6,069 bases of DNA from Halovivax sp. GTDB lineage: Archaea > Halobacteriota > Halobacteria > Halobacteriales > Natrialbaceae. Under the pieces are notes generated by a model. It was not told the origin of the DNA. It made no database searches and worked only from the letters and a program-made list of their open reading frames with translations. The translations under genes were made by a program, and so were the position numbers. Position 1 is the stretch's first letter; each line of letters opens with the position of its first letter. Where the stretch lies: positions 1 through 6,069 of the forward strand of contig SLIS01000224.1 of assembly GCA_007135505.1 (NCBI GenBank). The letters run 5' to 3'. Shown here piece after piece: positions 1 through 5,268 of this stretch.

Positions 1-431
1 CGGGTGTTGTGCGAGAACTGCTCCATCGTCCGGCGCAGTGCGGACTGGGCGTCGGAGGTCAGCGCGTCGGCCTCGTCCAAGAAGATGATTCGATACTCGA
101 CGCCGCCGAAGCTCGATCGCGCGAAGTTCTTGATCCGGTCGCGGACGACGTCGATCCCGCGCTGGTCGGAGGCGTTGAGTTCGAGGAAGTGCTCGCGCCA
201 GTCCTCGCCGTAGAGTTCGCGGGCGATGGCCCCGGCACTCGCGGTCTTGCCCACGCCGGCCGGCCCGGCGAACATGAGGTGGGGCAGGTCGTCCTGTTCG
301 ACGTACTTCTTCAGGCGCGGGACGATGTTCTCGTGGCCCTTCACGTCGTCTAGGGATTCCGGGCGGTACTTCTCGATCCAGATCCCGGTGGGGCCCGGCG
401 TCGACTCCGTCTCGGCGTCGGCCTCGCTCAT
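1..431 (-). CDS. rfcS: Replication factor C small subunit, N-terminal part (cut by left window edge)
   Basis: This is the AAA+ ATPase subunit of the archaeal clamp loader, which opens and loads the PCNA sliding clamp at primer-template junctions in the cytoplasm. I translated the minus strand by hand from the ATG at 431-429; 143 complete codons are visible, out of roughly 320-330 usual for the family. After an acidic N-terminal extension of about 16 residues comes the RFC box (Trp-Ile-Glu-Lys-Tyr-Arg-Pro, residues 18-24). Walker A is GPAGVGKT at 56-63, the [10 protein letters not shown] segment is at 84-93, and Walker B is IIFLDEAD at 115-122. The arginine-finger (SRC) region and the collar domain lie beyond the edge. 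It is divergent from the zinc-finger gene. A TTTTATC box about 28 nt upstream suggests leaderless transcription. Haloarchaea carry several RfcS paralogues, so the family is certain but the paralogue is not. Confidence 0.96.
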   Translation of the reverse strand, partial: MSEADAETESTPGPTGIWIEKYRPESLDDVKGHENIVPRLKKYVEQDDLPHLMFAGPAGVGKTASAGAIARELYGEDWREHFLELNASDQRGIDVVRDRIKNFARSSFGGVEYRIIFLDEADALTSDAQSALRRTMEQFSHNT

Positions 432-455
432 ACCGACTGGCAAGGGCGGGCCGAA

Positions 456-462
456 GATAAAA
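456..462 (-). promoter_or_regulatory. TATA box of rfcS (leaderless promoter)
   Basis: On the minus strand this reads TTTTATC, centred about 28 nt before the rfcS ATG at 431. That is the usual distance between an archaeal TATA box and its transcription start, so the mRNA probably begins at or within a few bases of the start codon. There is no Shine-Dalgarno-like stretch in the 25 nt before the ATG, which fits a leaderless message. The same CGTTTTAT string recurs before the peptidase gene at the same spacing. Confidence 0.6.
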
Positions 463-504
463 CGACCGAAGGACGAATCGGCCGGACCTGGCAGTTCGAC
501 CTGA

Positions 505-524
505 CCTGCAGTGACACATGCAGG
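505..524. repeat. Inverted repeat CCTGCA-N8-TGCAGG in divergent intergenic region
   Basis: Perfect 6-bp arms (505-510 and 519-524) are separated by 8 bases. The repeat sits between the rfcS TATA box and the AT-rich box that precedes the zinc-finger gene. It is followed at 530-537 by the 8-bp palindrome GCATATGC. Position and symmetry suggest a binding site for a dimeric regulator just upstream of the zinc-finger gene promoter, but no known operator is recognised. Short repeats also arise by chance in GC-rich DNA. Confidence 0.35.
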
Positions 525-529
525 CGGGC

Positions 530-551
530 GCATATGCAAGCTATATCGATA
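530..551 (+). promoter_or_regulatory. Candidate promoter of the zinc-finger gene
   Basis: Two AT-rich elements stand out in otherwise GC-rich DNA: GCATATGC at 530-537 and CTATATCGATA at 541-551. If the first is the TATA box, transcription would start near 560 and give a leader of about 20 nt, which would contain the strong ribosome-binding site at 571-575. If the second is used, the message would begin at about the ribosome-binding site itself. I favour the first, but the choice is uncertain. Confidence 0.35.
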
Positions 552-570
552 CCCGTCGATCGGCTGAACG

Positions 571-575
571 GGAGG
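571..575 (+). promoter_or_regulatory. Ribosome binding site GGAGG of the zinc-finger gene
   Basis: GGAGG lies 4 nt before the ATG at 580 (GGAGGAGCAATG). It is the clearest Shine-Dalgarno sequence in the window, where most genes look leaderless. It fixes the start of the small gene and implies a leadered mRNA. Confidence 0.65.
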
Positions 576-579
576 AGCA

Positions 580-777
580 ATGGCATTCGAACCAGCCGCG
601 ACGTGTCCGGTCTGCGAGACGGTTCTGGCTCCCGATCGGCGCCTCGAGGATCACCTCTGTCGAAACCACACCCAGGCTGAGCTGGCGAAGTACATCGTCT
701 TCGAGGAAACCCGGAACGAGGTCGAGGCGCGTCGGCCGATTCTTTCGAGCGCGGAAACCGACCGTCGGCGCGGGTGA
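580..777 (+). CDS. Small single zinc-finger protein, 65 aa
   Basis: A 65-residue acidic protein with one probable zinc-binding module: Cys9-Pro-Val-Cys12, then His25 and His30 (C-x2-C-x12-H-x4-H, C2H2 type), with Cys27 as an alternative ligand. The stretch Thr-Gln-Ala-Glu-Leu after His30 and the hydrophobic Lys-Tyr-Ile-Val-Phe-Glu segment could complete a beta-beta-alpha finger and helix. Very small zinc-finger proteins are common in haloarchaea and are usually of unknown function; a role in nucleic-acid binding or protein contact is inference. The start is well supported by GGAGG 4 nt upstream. The C-terminus (about residues 50-65) is rich in Arg and Glu and looks disordered. It ends 30 bp before the stop of the convergent PLP-enzyme gene. 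I do not recognise a named family. Confidence 0.8.
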   Translation: MAFEPAATCPVCETVLAPDRRLEDHLCRNHTQAELAKYIVFEETRNEVEARRPILSSAETDRRRG

Positions 778-807
778 GCGAGACCGTCTTCCGATCGGCG
801 CGAATTC

Positions 808-2100
808 TCAGTCGTCCAGGTGACCGGCCGCGGACAGCGCTCGCTCGATCTCGTCCCAGTCGGGCTCGACCGGCGGCGCCTCCCGTAACTCGCCGTTTTT
901 CAGGCCGCTCGACGTACAGATCGCGACGACCGGGCCGTCGATTTCGTGCCCGTCTCGATGCGCCCGTGCGAGTCCCGCCACCGCGCCCGCGCCGGCGGAC
1001 TCCTGCCAGGTTCCCCGGTGGGCGAGGCGCTCCTCGGCGCTCGCGAGATCGGCTTCGGTGAACCCGATCGCGTCGCCGTCGGATTCCTCGACGGCGCGTC
1101 GACCCCGAACACTGCTGGTCGTCGTCGCGATGGAGTAGGCCTCGGTCGGGTTCGTCTCGACGGTCGCGACGGGATCGTCTTCGGCGAGGGCCTCGCGGAG
1201 CGGTCCTCTCGTGGCGGGCTCGCAGGCGAGCATGCGCGGCGTTTCGTCGACGACGCCGAGTCGGTCCAGTTCGCGAAACCCCTTCCAGACGCCGTAGAGG
1301 AGTTCGGCGTAACAGGTCGGCACGGCGACGGTTCCCGGCACCCGCCCCAGGTCGCGGTGAATTTCGTACGCGATCGTCTTGTAGCCCTCCGGGCCGTAGG
1401 GGTGGCCCGTGTGAACCGGCGTCCGGGAGCTGACCGGATGGTACCCCTCGTGGGCGAGTCGGTCCACGACCTCACGGCGCACCGTCGCATCGTCGATGGC
1501 GAGCAGCGTTCCGCCGTAGGCGTCGATGAATCGCTGGACAGCGGCGGGCGTCTCCGGCGCGGTGACGACGACCGCCTCGAGGCCGGCCCGAGCGGCGTAG
1601 GCGGCGACCGCCGCGCCGTGGTTGCCCGTCGAGGACGCGACGACGCCGCGGGCGCCCTCGCGAACCGCCCCACTCACGACACAGCGAGCGAGGCGGTCCT
1701 TCTGGCTCCAGGTGGGGTTCTGACTCTCGTCCTTGAGGAACAGGTCCGCGTCGAGGTCGATGCCGTCCGCGACGTCGTCGGCGGGCAGCAGCGGCGTCTC
1801 GCCCTCGCCGAGGCCGATCGGGGCGAGCGGTGGGAGCAGCGGCGCCCACCGGTCGAGACCGGGAGCAGGTTCGGCCGCGCCGTTCTCCGGGGCGCCATCA
1901 CCGAACAGCGTCGGATCCACGGCCTCGTAGTCGTAGGTCACCTCGAGGGGGTACTGCACCTCGTCCGTACTCGTCTCCGGACAGCCCGCCGTGAGCGGTG
2001 ACGAGAGCGGGTAGGTGAGCGAGCGGTCGCCGAGCGACCGGAGGCCGGTCGCCAGCGAGTCGCCGGCCGTCGCGTCGGAACTCCCGTCGTCCGTGGTCAT
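808..2100 (-). CDS. Threonine-synthase-like PLP-dependent enzyme (fold type II)
   Basis: A 430-residue enzyme of the tryptophan-synthase-beta fold (threonine synthase, dehydratases, ammonia-lyases). Numbered from the ATG at 2100, visible motifs are GEGETPL (98-104), KDESQNPTWSQKDR (123-136) with Lys134 as the expected Schiff-base lysine, TGNHG (158-162) as the PLP phosphate loop, and TSSGLKNG (396-403), which resembles the C-terminal Gly-x-Gly-Leu-Lys segment of threonine synthases. The N-terminal YPLEVTYDYE also resembles archaeal threonine synthases, but the CxxC zinc ribbon often found there is absent. Ser-Phe-Lys-Asp-Arg is replaced by Ser-Gln-Lys-Asp-Arg, and the loop has His as in dehydratases and diaminopropionate ammonia-lyase. 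It is therefore a paralogue of uncertain substrate, acting on an amino acid. A GTG at 2112, directly abutting the upstream stop, would add four residues. It is co-transcribed with the S66 peptidase. Confidence 0.85.
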   Translation of the reverse strand: MTTDDGSSDATAGDSLATGLRSLGDRSLTYPLSSPLTAGCPETSTDEVQYPLEVTYDYEAVDPTLFGDGAPENGAAEPAPGLDRWAPLLPPLAPIGLGEGETPLLPADDVADGIDLDADLFLKDESQNPTWSQKDRLARCVVSGAVREGARGVVASSTGNHGAAVAAYAARAGLEAVVVTAPETPAAVQRFIDAYGGTLLAIDDATVRREVVDRLAHEGYHPVSSRTPVHTGHPYGPEGYKTIAYEIHRDLGRVPGTVAVPTCYAELLYGVWKGFRELDRLGVVDETPRMLACEPATRGPLREALAEDDPVATVETNPTEAYSIATTTSSVRGRRAVEESDGDAIGFTEADLASAEERLAHRGTWQESAGAGAVAGLARAHRDGHEIDGPVVAICTSSGLKNGELREAPPVEPDWDEIERALSAAGHLDD

Positions 2101-2112
2101 GTCGCAGTCCAC

Positions 2113-3174
2113 TCACGCGCCGTTGAAAACGATTCGCTCGTCGGCAGGGTCGACCGTCGCCATCGCGCCAACGGGCACCGGCACCGTCGGCGCGCAGTGG
2201 CCGAACTCGACGTCGAAGACGATCGGGGCGTCGGGGTTGTAGCGAGCGATTTCGGTCTCGATCGTCTCTCGTTGGGTCCGTCTGTACGCGCGGCGCTCCT
2301 CGGCGTCGCGCGGGTGCGATCGCGAGCGCGCCTTCGCGCGACCGACGACGACCCCGTCGAACCGTTCGAGGAGGCCGCGCTCGCCCATGCTCATCAGTAC
2401 CTGCCGGACGTACCAGTCCTCGGGCAGGACCTCCGAGGTTTCGAGCAGGAGGATTGCCCCGTCGAGCCGGTCGGGCTCGGGGACGGCCACATCTGCGGCC
2501 AACATGTGATCGAGGACCGTCAGACAGCCGCCCCAGGTGCGGCCTGTCGCCGGCTCCGTCCCGCCGGACCATCGCCAGCCCGCGGACGACTCCCGTTCGC
2601 GTTCGCGATCCAGGTTCTCGGGATCGGCCCACTCGAGGCTGTGATCCGAGAAGACGTCGGCCGGTTCGATCTGGCCGATCGTCTCCTCGAACAGGGCTCG
2701 TCGCGCGTGCTCGACCGTGTGTTCGAACATCGACCCCTGCATCGCAAACTCCGTCATCACCATCGGCCCGTAGAAGGAGACGACGCCCTGGCGCCACAGA
2801 AACGACGCGAGGACGGTGTTGTCGCTATAGCCGAAAAAGCGGGTCGGATGCTCGCGCAGGACGTCGGGATCGAGGTGCTCGACGATTCGAATCTGGTCCT
2901 CGCCGCCGATCGTGGCGATCACGCCCTCGATCTCGGGGTCGCGGAAGGCGTCCTCGATGTCGCGCGCCCTCGCGTCCGGGTTCGCGGCCAGGTACTCGCC
3001 CTCGGCGGTCGCGGTCGGGAACGGGACCGGTTCCAGATCGAACGCCTCGCGAATGCGTTCCAGCCCAAGCTCGTAGACGTGCGGGTAGGCGGCTGCCGCA
3101 CCGCCGCTGGGGGCGACGACCGCGATCCGATCACCGGGCTCGAGCGCCGGCGGAACGGTGAACGTCTCGGTCAT
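2113..3174 (-). CDS. S66 family serine peptidase (LD-carboxypeptidase / MccF-like)
   Basis: A 353-residue member of peptidase family S66, which contains bacterial LdcA (murein tetrapeptide LD-carboxypeptidase) and MccF (microcin C immunity, hydrolysing the aminoacyl-nucleotide bond). Features in order: N-terminal VVAPSGG (19-25), ATIGGED (87-93), the nucleophile elbow FFGYSDNT with Ser117, a central GGCLTVLDHML (215-225), ILLLETSE with Glu245 as the likely triad acid, and FGHCAPTVPVPVG with His326. Ser117 and Glu245 lie very close to the positions I recall for MccF (Ser118, Glu243). The Trp-rich insertion at 178-205 (Trp182, Trp200, Trp202) is typical of the MccF branch and absent from classical LdcA. 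No signal peptide is visible, so it is cytoplasmic. Haloarchaea have no murein, so a peptide or aminoacyl-adenylate-type substrate is more likely. First gene of an operon with the PLP enzyme. Confidence 0.92.
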   Translation of the reverse strand: MTETFTVPPALEPGDRIAVVAPSGGAAAAYPHVYELGLERIREAFDLEPVPFPTATAEGEYLAANPDARARDIEDAFRDPEIEGVIATIGGEDQIRIVEHLDPDVLREHPTRFFGYSDNTVLASFLWRQGVVSFYGPMVMTEFAMQGSMFEHTVEHARRALFEETIGQIEPADVFSDHSLEWADPENLDRERERESSAGWRWSGGTEPATGRTWGGCLTVLDHMLAADVAVPEPDRLDGAILLLETSEVLPEDWYVRQVLMSMGERGLLERFDGVVVGRAKARSRSHPRDAEERRAYRRTQRETIETEIARYNPDAPIVFDVEFGHCAPTVPVPVGAMATVDPADERIVFNGA

Positions 3175-3198
3175 ACCTCGTCTGTCTTGCGATCAGAC

Positions 3199-3205
3199 AT
3201 AAAAC
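3199..3205 (-). promoter_or_regulatory. TATA box of the S66 peptidase / PLP enzyme operon
   Basis: The minus strand reads TTTTATG, centred about 28 nt before the peptidase ATG at 3174, and preceded by CG as in the rfcS promoter. The spacing predicts a transcript starting at or next to the ATG. A GAGGT just before the ATG is too close to serve as a normal ribosome-binding site, which supports leaderless translation. Confidence 0.6.
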
Positions 3206-3247
3206 GTCGGTCGGTTCGGAAGCCCGACGGGCAGCCGATCGTGAGCG

Positions 3248-3273
3248 ACCACTAAGTAATACCACTAGATTAT
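3248..3273 (+). repeat. Two tandem 13-bp near-repeats overlapping the tenA TATA box
   Basis: ACCACTAAGTAAT (3248-3260) is followed directly by ACCACTAGATTAT (3261-3273). The first seven bases are identical and 10 of 13 match overall. The second copy runs into the TATA box at 3270-3276, where a bound protein would compete with or assist TBP/TFB. The pair is AT-rich compared with its surroundings. A regulatory role is inference; no known operator is recognised. Confidence 0.4.
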
Positions 3274-3276
3274 ATA
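3270..3276 (+). promoter_or_regulatory. TATA box of tenA
   Basis: TTATATA, the best TATA box in the window, is centred 30 nt before the tenA ATG at 3303. The predicted transcription start is about 3-5 nt before the ATG, so the message is leaderless or nearly so. No purine-rich Shine-Dalgarno sequence is present between the box and the start. It may also drive the two genes downstream of tenA. Confidence 0.7.
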
Positions 3277-3302
3277 CCGCTGCTTGCCCTACGCCCACCC
3301 GC

Positions 3303-3962
3303 ATGCGTTTCAGCGACGAACTCCTCGCGGCGGGGAGCGCGATCTGGGAGGCACAGTACGAGCACCCGTTCGTCACGGAACTGGCCGAGGGTACCCTCGA
3401 CCCGGCGGCCTTCCGTCACTGGGTCGAACAGGACTACCGGTACCTGCTCGACTACGCGCGCACGTTCGCCGTCGCGGGGACGAAGGCCCGGCGTGAGGAG
3501 ACGATGGCGGGATTGCTGAACGTCGCCCACACCGTCCTCGATTACGAGATGGACCTCCACCGCGAGTTCGCCGCCGACTACGGGATCCCGCGAGCGGACC
3601 TGGAATCGGTCGAGAAGGCACCAACCTGCGTCGCTTATACCAACTTCCTGGTCAGGACCGCTCACGAGGGCACCCTCCCCGAGATCGCCGCCGCGATCTA
3701 CCCGTGCGGCCAGGGGTACCTAGACGTCGCCGAGCACATGGCCGAGGTTGCCGACGACGAGCACCGGTACACGCCGTTCATCGAGAAGTACACGAGCGAC
3801 GAGTTCCGCGAGGCCGTCGAGTGGCTGCGCTGGCTGGTCGACGACTGCGCCGAGCGCAATCCCGGCGAGCACGCAGCGATGCGCGAGGCGTTCCTGACCA
3901 GCGCCCGACTGGAACACGCTTTCTGGGAGATGTGTTACACGCAGGAAGCGTGGACCGTCTGA
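3303..3962 (+). CDS. tenA: TenA family aminopyrimidine aminohydrolase (thiaminase II)
   Basis: A 219-residue all-helical TenA protein. The family hydrolyses aminomethyl- or formylaminopyrimidine breakdown products of thiamine to HMP, which re-enters thiamine synthesis, and can also cleave thiamine itself. Residues I recall as important in Bacillus TenA are present at almost the same positions: Asp44 and Tyr47 in EQDYRYLLDYAR, Tyr112 in CVAYTNFL, the catalytic Cys135 in AIYPCGQGY, and Glu204 in ARLEHAFWEM with the C-terminal FWEMCY signature. It therefore belongs to the TenA_C (cysteine) class rather than the TenA_E class. Length is normal and there is no signal peptide, so it is cytoplasmic. 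The start is fixed by the TATA box 30 nt upstream and by a normal N-terminus. No other thiamine gene is visible nearby, so a salvage role is the simplest reading. Confidence 0.95.
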   Translation: MRFSDELLAAGSAIWEAQYEHPFVTELAEGTLDPAAFRHWVEQDYRYLLDYARTFAVAGTKARREETMAGLLNVAHTVLDYEMDLHREFAADYGIPRADLESVEKAPTCVAYTNFLVRTAHEGTLPEIAAAIYPCGQGYLDVAEHMAEVADDEHRYTPFIEKYTSDEFREAVEWLRWLVDDCAERNPGEHAAMREAFLTSARLEHAFWEMCYTQEAWTV

Positions 3963-4051
3963 TTGATTTACCGTGTTCGGATTCGCTCGTCGAGTCCCGA
4001 AACGACGCGGTGACGACGTGCTCAAGCCCTTCCAGCCACAACGGACGGCGT

Positions 4052-4291
4052 ATGCGCGTGACCGTCGACGTGAAGGGCGAGGAGACCCACGAAGTCGAGC
4101 TGGACGACGCTTCGGCCGCCGCGAGCGACGGCGACGAGGCCGGCCCCGCCACGACCTACGCCGACCTCCTCGCCGCCGTCGACTACAGTCCACACGAGGT
4201 GAGCGTCCTCGTCGACGGTCGGCCCGTGCCCGAAGATCAACCCGTCGAGACCGACCACGTGACGGTCCTCCGCCTGATCAAGGGCGGGTGA
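4052..4291 (+). CDS. samp2: SAMP2-like ubiquitin-like small archaeal modifier protein
   Basis: A 79-residue beta-grasp protein ending in Leu-Ile-Lys-Gly78-Gly79. Archaeal SAMPs are adenylated at this C-terminal diglycine by the E1-like UbaA; they are then either attached to lysines of target proteins or thiocarboxylated to donate sulfur. In Haloferax, SAMP2 supports tRNA wobble-uridine thiolation. The segments MRVTVDVKGEETHEVE (1-16), TYADLLAAVDYSPHEVSVLV (35-54) and DGRPVPEDQPVE (55-66) closely resemble Haloferax SAMP2 as I remember it. Differences are an Ala/Asp/Gly-rich insertion of about 13 residues (20-33) and Thr71 where Haloferax has Lys58. Only Lys8 and Lys77 remain. The ATG at 4052 is chosen by homology, because the frame stays open upstream. 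It lies 89 nt after tenA and 4 nt before the GNAT gene; no clear TATA box of its own is visible. Confidence 0.9.
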   Translation: MRVTVDVKGEETHEVELDDASAAASDGDEAGPATTYADLLAAVDYSPHEVSVLVDGRPVPEDQPVETDHVTVLRLIKGG

Positions 4292-4295
4292 GACC

Positions 4296-4766
4296 GTGGC
4301 CGACCCGACGACTCCGGGACGGATCGTTCGCCTCGCGACTCGCGAGGACGCGCTCGCAATCCGGCGAATTCTCGACGCAGCGATACTCGCGTACGACGAC
4401 CTCGACGCCCGGATCGAGTCGGACGGCGTTCTCGTCGCGACGGCCGACGATGGGACGATCACGGGCTCGCTGGTTCTCGACCCCGACCCGTCGACGGCCG
4501 TGACCGGCTGGGACGACCTCGACACGCTCGTCGGTGAATCGGCCGCCGAATCCGGCGCCGACGGCGCGCACATCGATGCGGTCGCCGTCAGGCAGCGTCG
4601 GCGGGATCGCGGCATCGGGCGCGCACTCGTCGAGCGAGCGCTCGAGCGGGAGGGCTGGTTGACCGCCCACTTCGACGCCTCGGTCCGGCCGTTCTACGAT
4701 GCCCTCGGATTCGAAGTGCGCGCGCTGGAGGCGGATCGCTTCGCGGGAGTCGGGCGACAGCGGTGA
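4296..4766 (+). CDS. GNAT family N-acetyltransferase
   Basis: A 156-residue GNAT domain protein that should transfer an acetyl group from acetyl-CoA to an amine; the substrate is unknown. The N-terminus (VRLATREDALAIRRILDAA, 11-29) is the usual GNAT beta1-alpha1. Residues 91-110 form motif A: AHIDAVAV strand, then RDRGIG (103-108), matching the Arg/Gln-x-x-Gly-x-Gly acetyl-CoA pyrophosphate loop. FYDALGFEV (133-141) is the C-terminal motif. The start is GTG, 4 nt after the samp2 stop; no in-frame ATG fits the domain better. The tight spacing implies translation from the same message as samp2. It ends 12 bp from the stop of the convergent Nudix gene. A link between acetylation and SAMP conjugation, both lysine modifications, is speculation from adjacency only. 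Confidence 0.87.
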   Translation: MADPTTPGRIVRLATREDALAIRRILDAAILAYDDLDARIESDGVLVATADDGTITGSLVLDPDPSTAVTGWDDLDTLVGESAAESGADGAHIDAVAVRQRRRDRGIGRALVERALEREGWLTAHFDASVRPFYDALGFEVRALEADRFAGVGRQR

Positions 4767-4778
4767 CGATCGAACGCG

Positions 4779-5222
4779 TCAGGAACTCGACCCCTGCCGG
4801 ACGGCCTCGACCCGATCGACGTACTCCAGCAGATACGGCGGCGCGTCGTCGCGGTCCCGGAGGTCGTCGACCGACAGCCAGTGGACCGCGGCGACCTCGC
4901 CCGGTTGGCGAACGTGCGCCTGGCCGCCGTCGTACTCGCACAGCGTGACGACGTTGAGACACGGGGTGCCGCCGTCGGCCGCGAACGCGGAGCTACAGAC
5001 GTAGGTCACGTTGCCGACCTCGACGCCCACTTCCTCGGCCAGCTCGCGGGTCGCGGTCCGTTCGATCGCGTCGGCGGTACCGGCCGGTGCTTCGAGCGTC
5101 CCGCCGGGAAAGGCGAGCGCGCCCGCGGCGTGGTTCTCGTCGGCGCCGCGTTCGATGAACAGGTACGCGCCGTCCCGGTAGACGGCGCCGTCGACGTTGA
5201 CGACGTAGCCGTGCTCGTCCAT
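4779..5222 (-). CDS. Nudix hydrolase with an expanded Nudix box
   Basis: A 147-residue single-domain Nudix protein, likely hydrolysing a nucleoside diphosphate linked to another moiety with Mg2+ or Mn2+; the substrate cannot be read from sequence. The fold begins with GYVVNVDGAVYRDGAYLFIERG (5-26). The box runs from Gly40-Gly41 to Gly66-Val67, and the metal-binding core Arg59-Glu60-Leu-Ala-Glu63-Glu64 is intact. However, 17 residues separate Gly41 from Arg59, against 13 in the canonical Gx5Ex7REUxEExGU, and the first conserved Glu is not in register (Asp51 or Glu43 could stand in). HWLSVDDL (114-121) is the usual C-terminal segment. The ATG at 5222 is the natural start. It is the second of two Nudix genes on this strand, 110 bp apart, and is not closely similar to the other, so a recent duplication is unlikely. 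Confidence 0.88.
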   Translation of the reverse strand: MDEHGYVVNVDGAVYRDGAYLFIERGADENHAAGALAFPGGTLEAPAGTADAIERTATRELAEEVGVEVGNVTYVCSSAFAADGGTPCLNVVTLCEYDGGQAHVRQPGEVAAVHWLSVDDLRDRDDAPPYLLEYVDRVEAVRQGSSS

Positions 5223-5268
5223 GGTGCGTTCGTGTCCTCGCCGGACTCAAATCCTTCGTGTGTCGGCG

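Noticed and set aside
518..823. 101-codon plus-strand frame overlapping the zinc-finger gene
   Set aside because: Out of frame with the GGAGG-preceded zinc-finger gene, Arg/Ser-rich, and lacking its own ribosome-binding site.
946..2001. Long open frame (351 codons) on the plus strand opposite the PLP enzyme
   Set aside because: It is antisense to a gene with clear PLP motifs, its translation is Arg/Gly/Val-rich without domains, and such shadow frames are expected in GC-rich DNA with strong third-position bias.
1898..2797. 299-codon minus-strand frame spanning the peptidase and PLP enzyme junction
   Set aside because: Very Arg-rich out-of-frame translation covering parts of two well-supported genes.
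2197..3255. Long open frame (352 codons) on the plus strand opposite the S66 peptidase
   Set aside because: Antisense shadow of a gene with a complete Ser-Glu-His triad; no recognisable motif and no promoter or ribosome-binding site.
3270..3665. 131-codon minus-strand frame opposite tenA
   Set aside because: Lies antisense to the TenA catalytic region and overlaps the tenA promoter; no supporting motif.
3704..4051. N-terminal extension of the SAMP2 frame back to 3704
   Set aside because: The frame stays open upstream but overlaps tenA with Arg-rich nonsense; SAMP homology begins exactly at the ATG at 4052.
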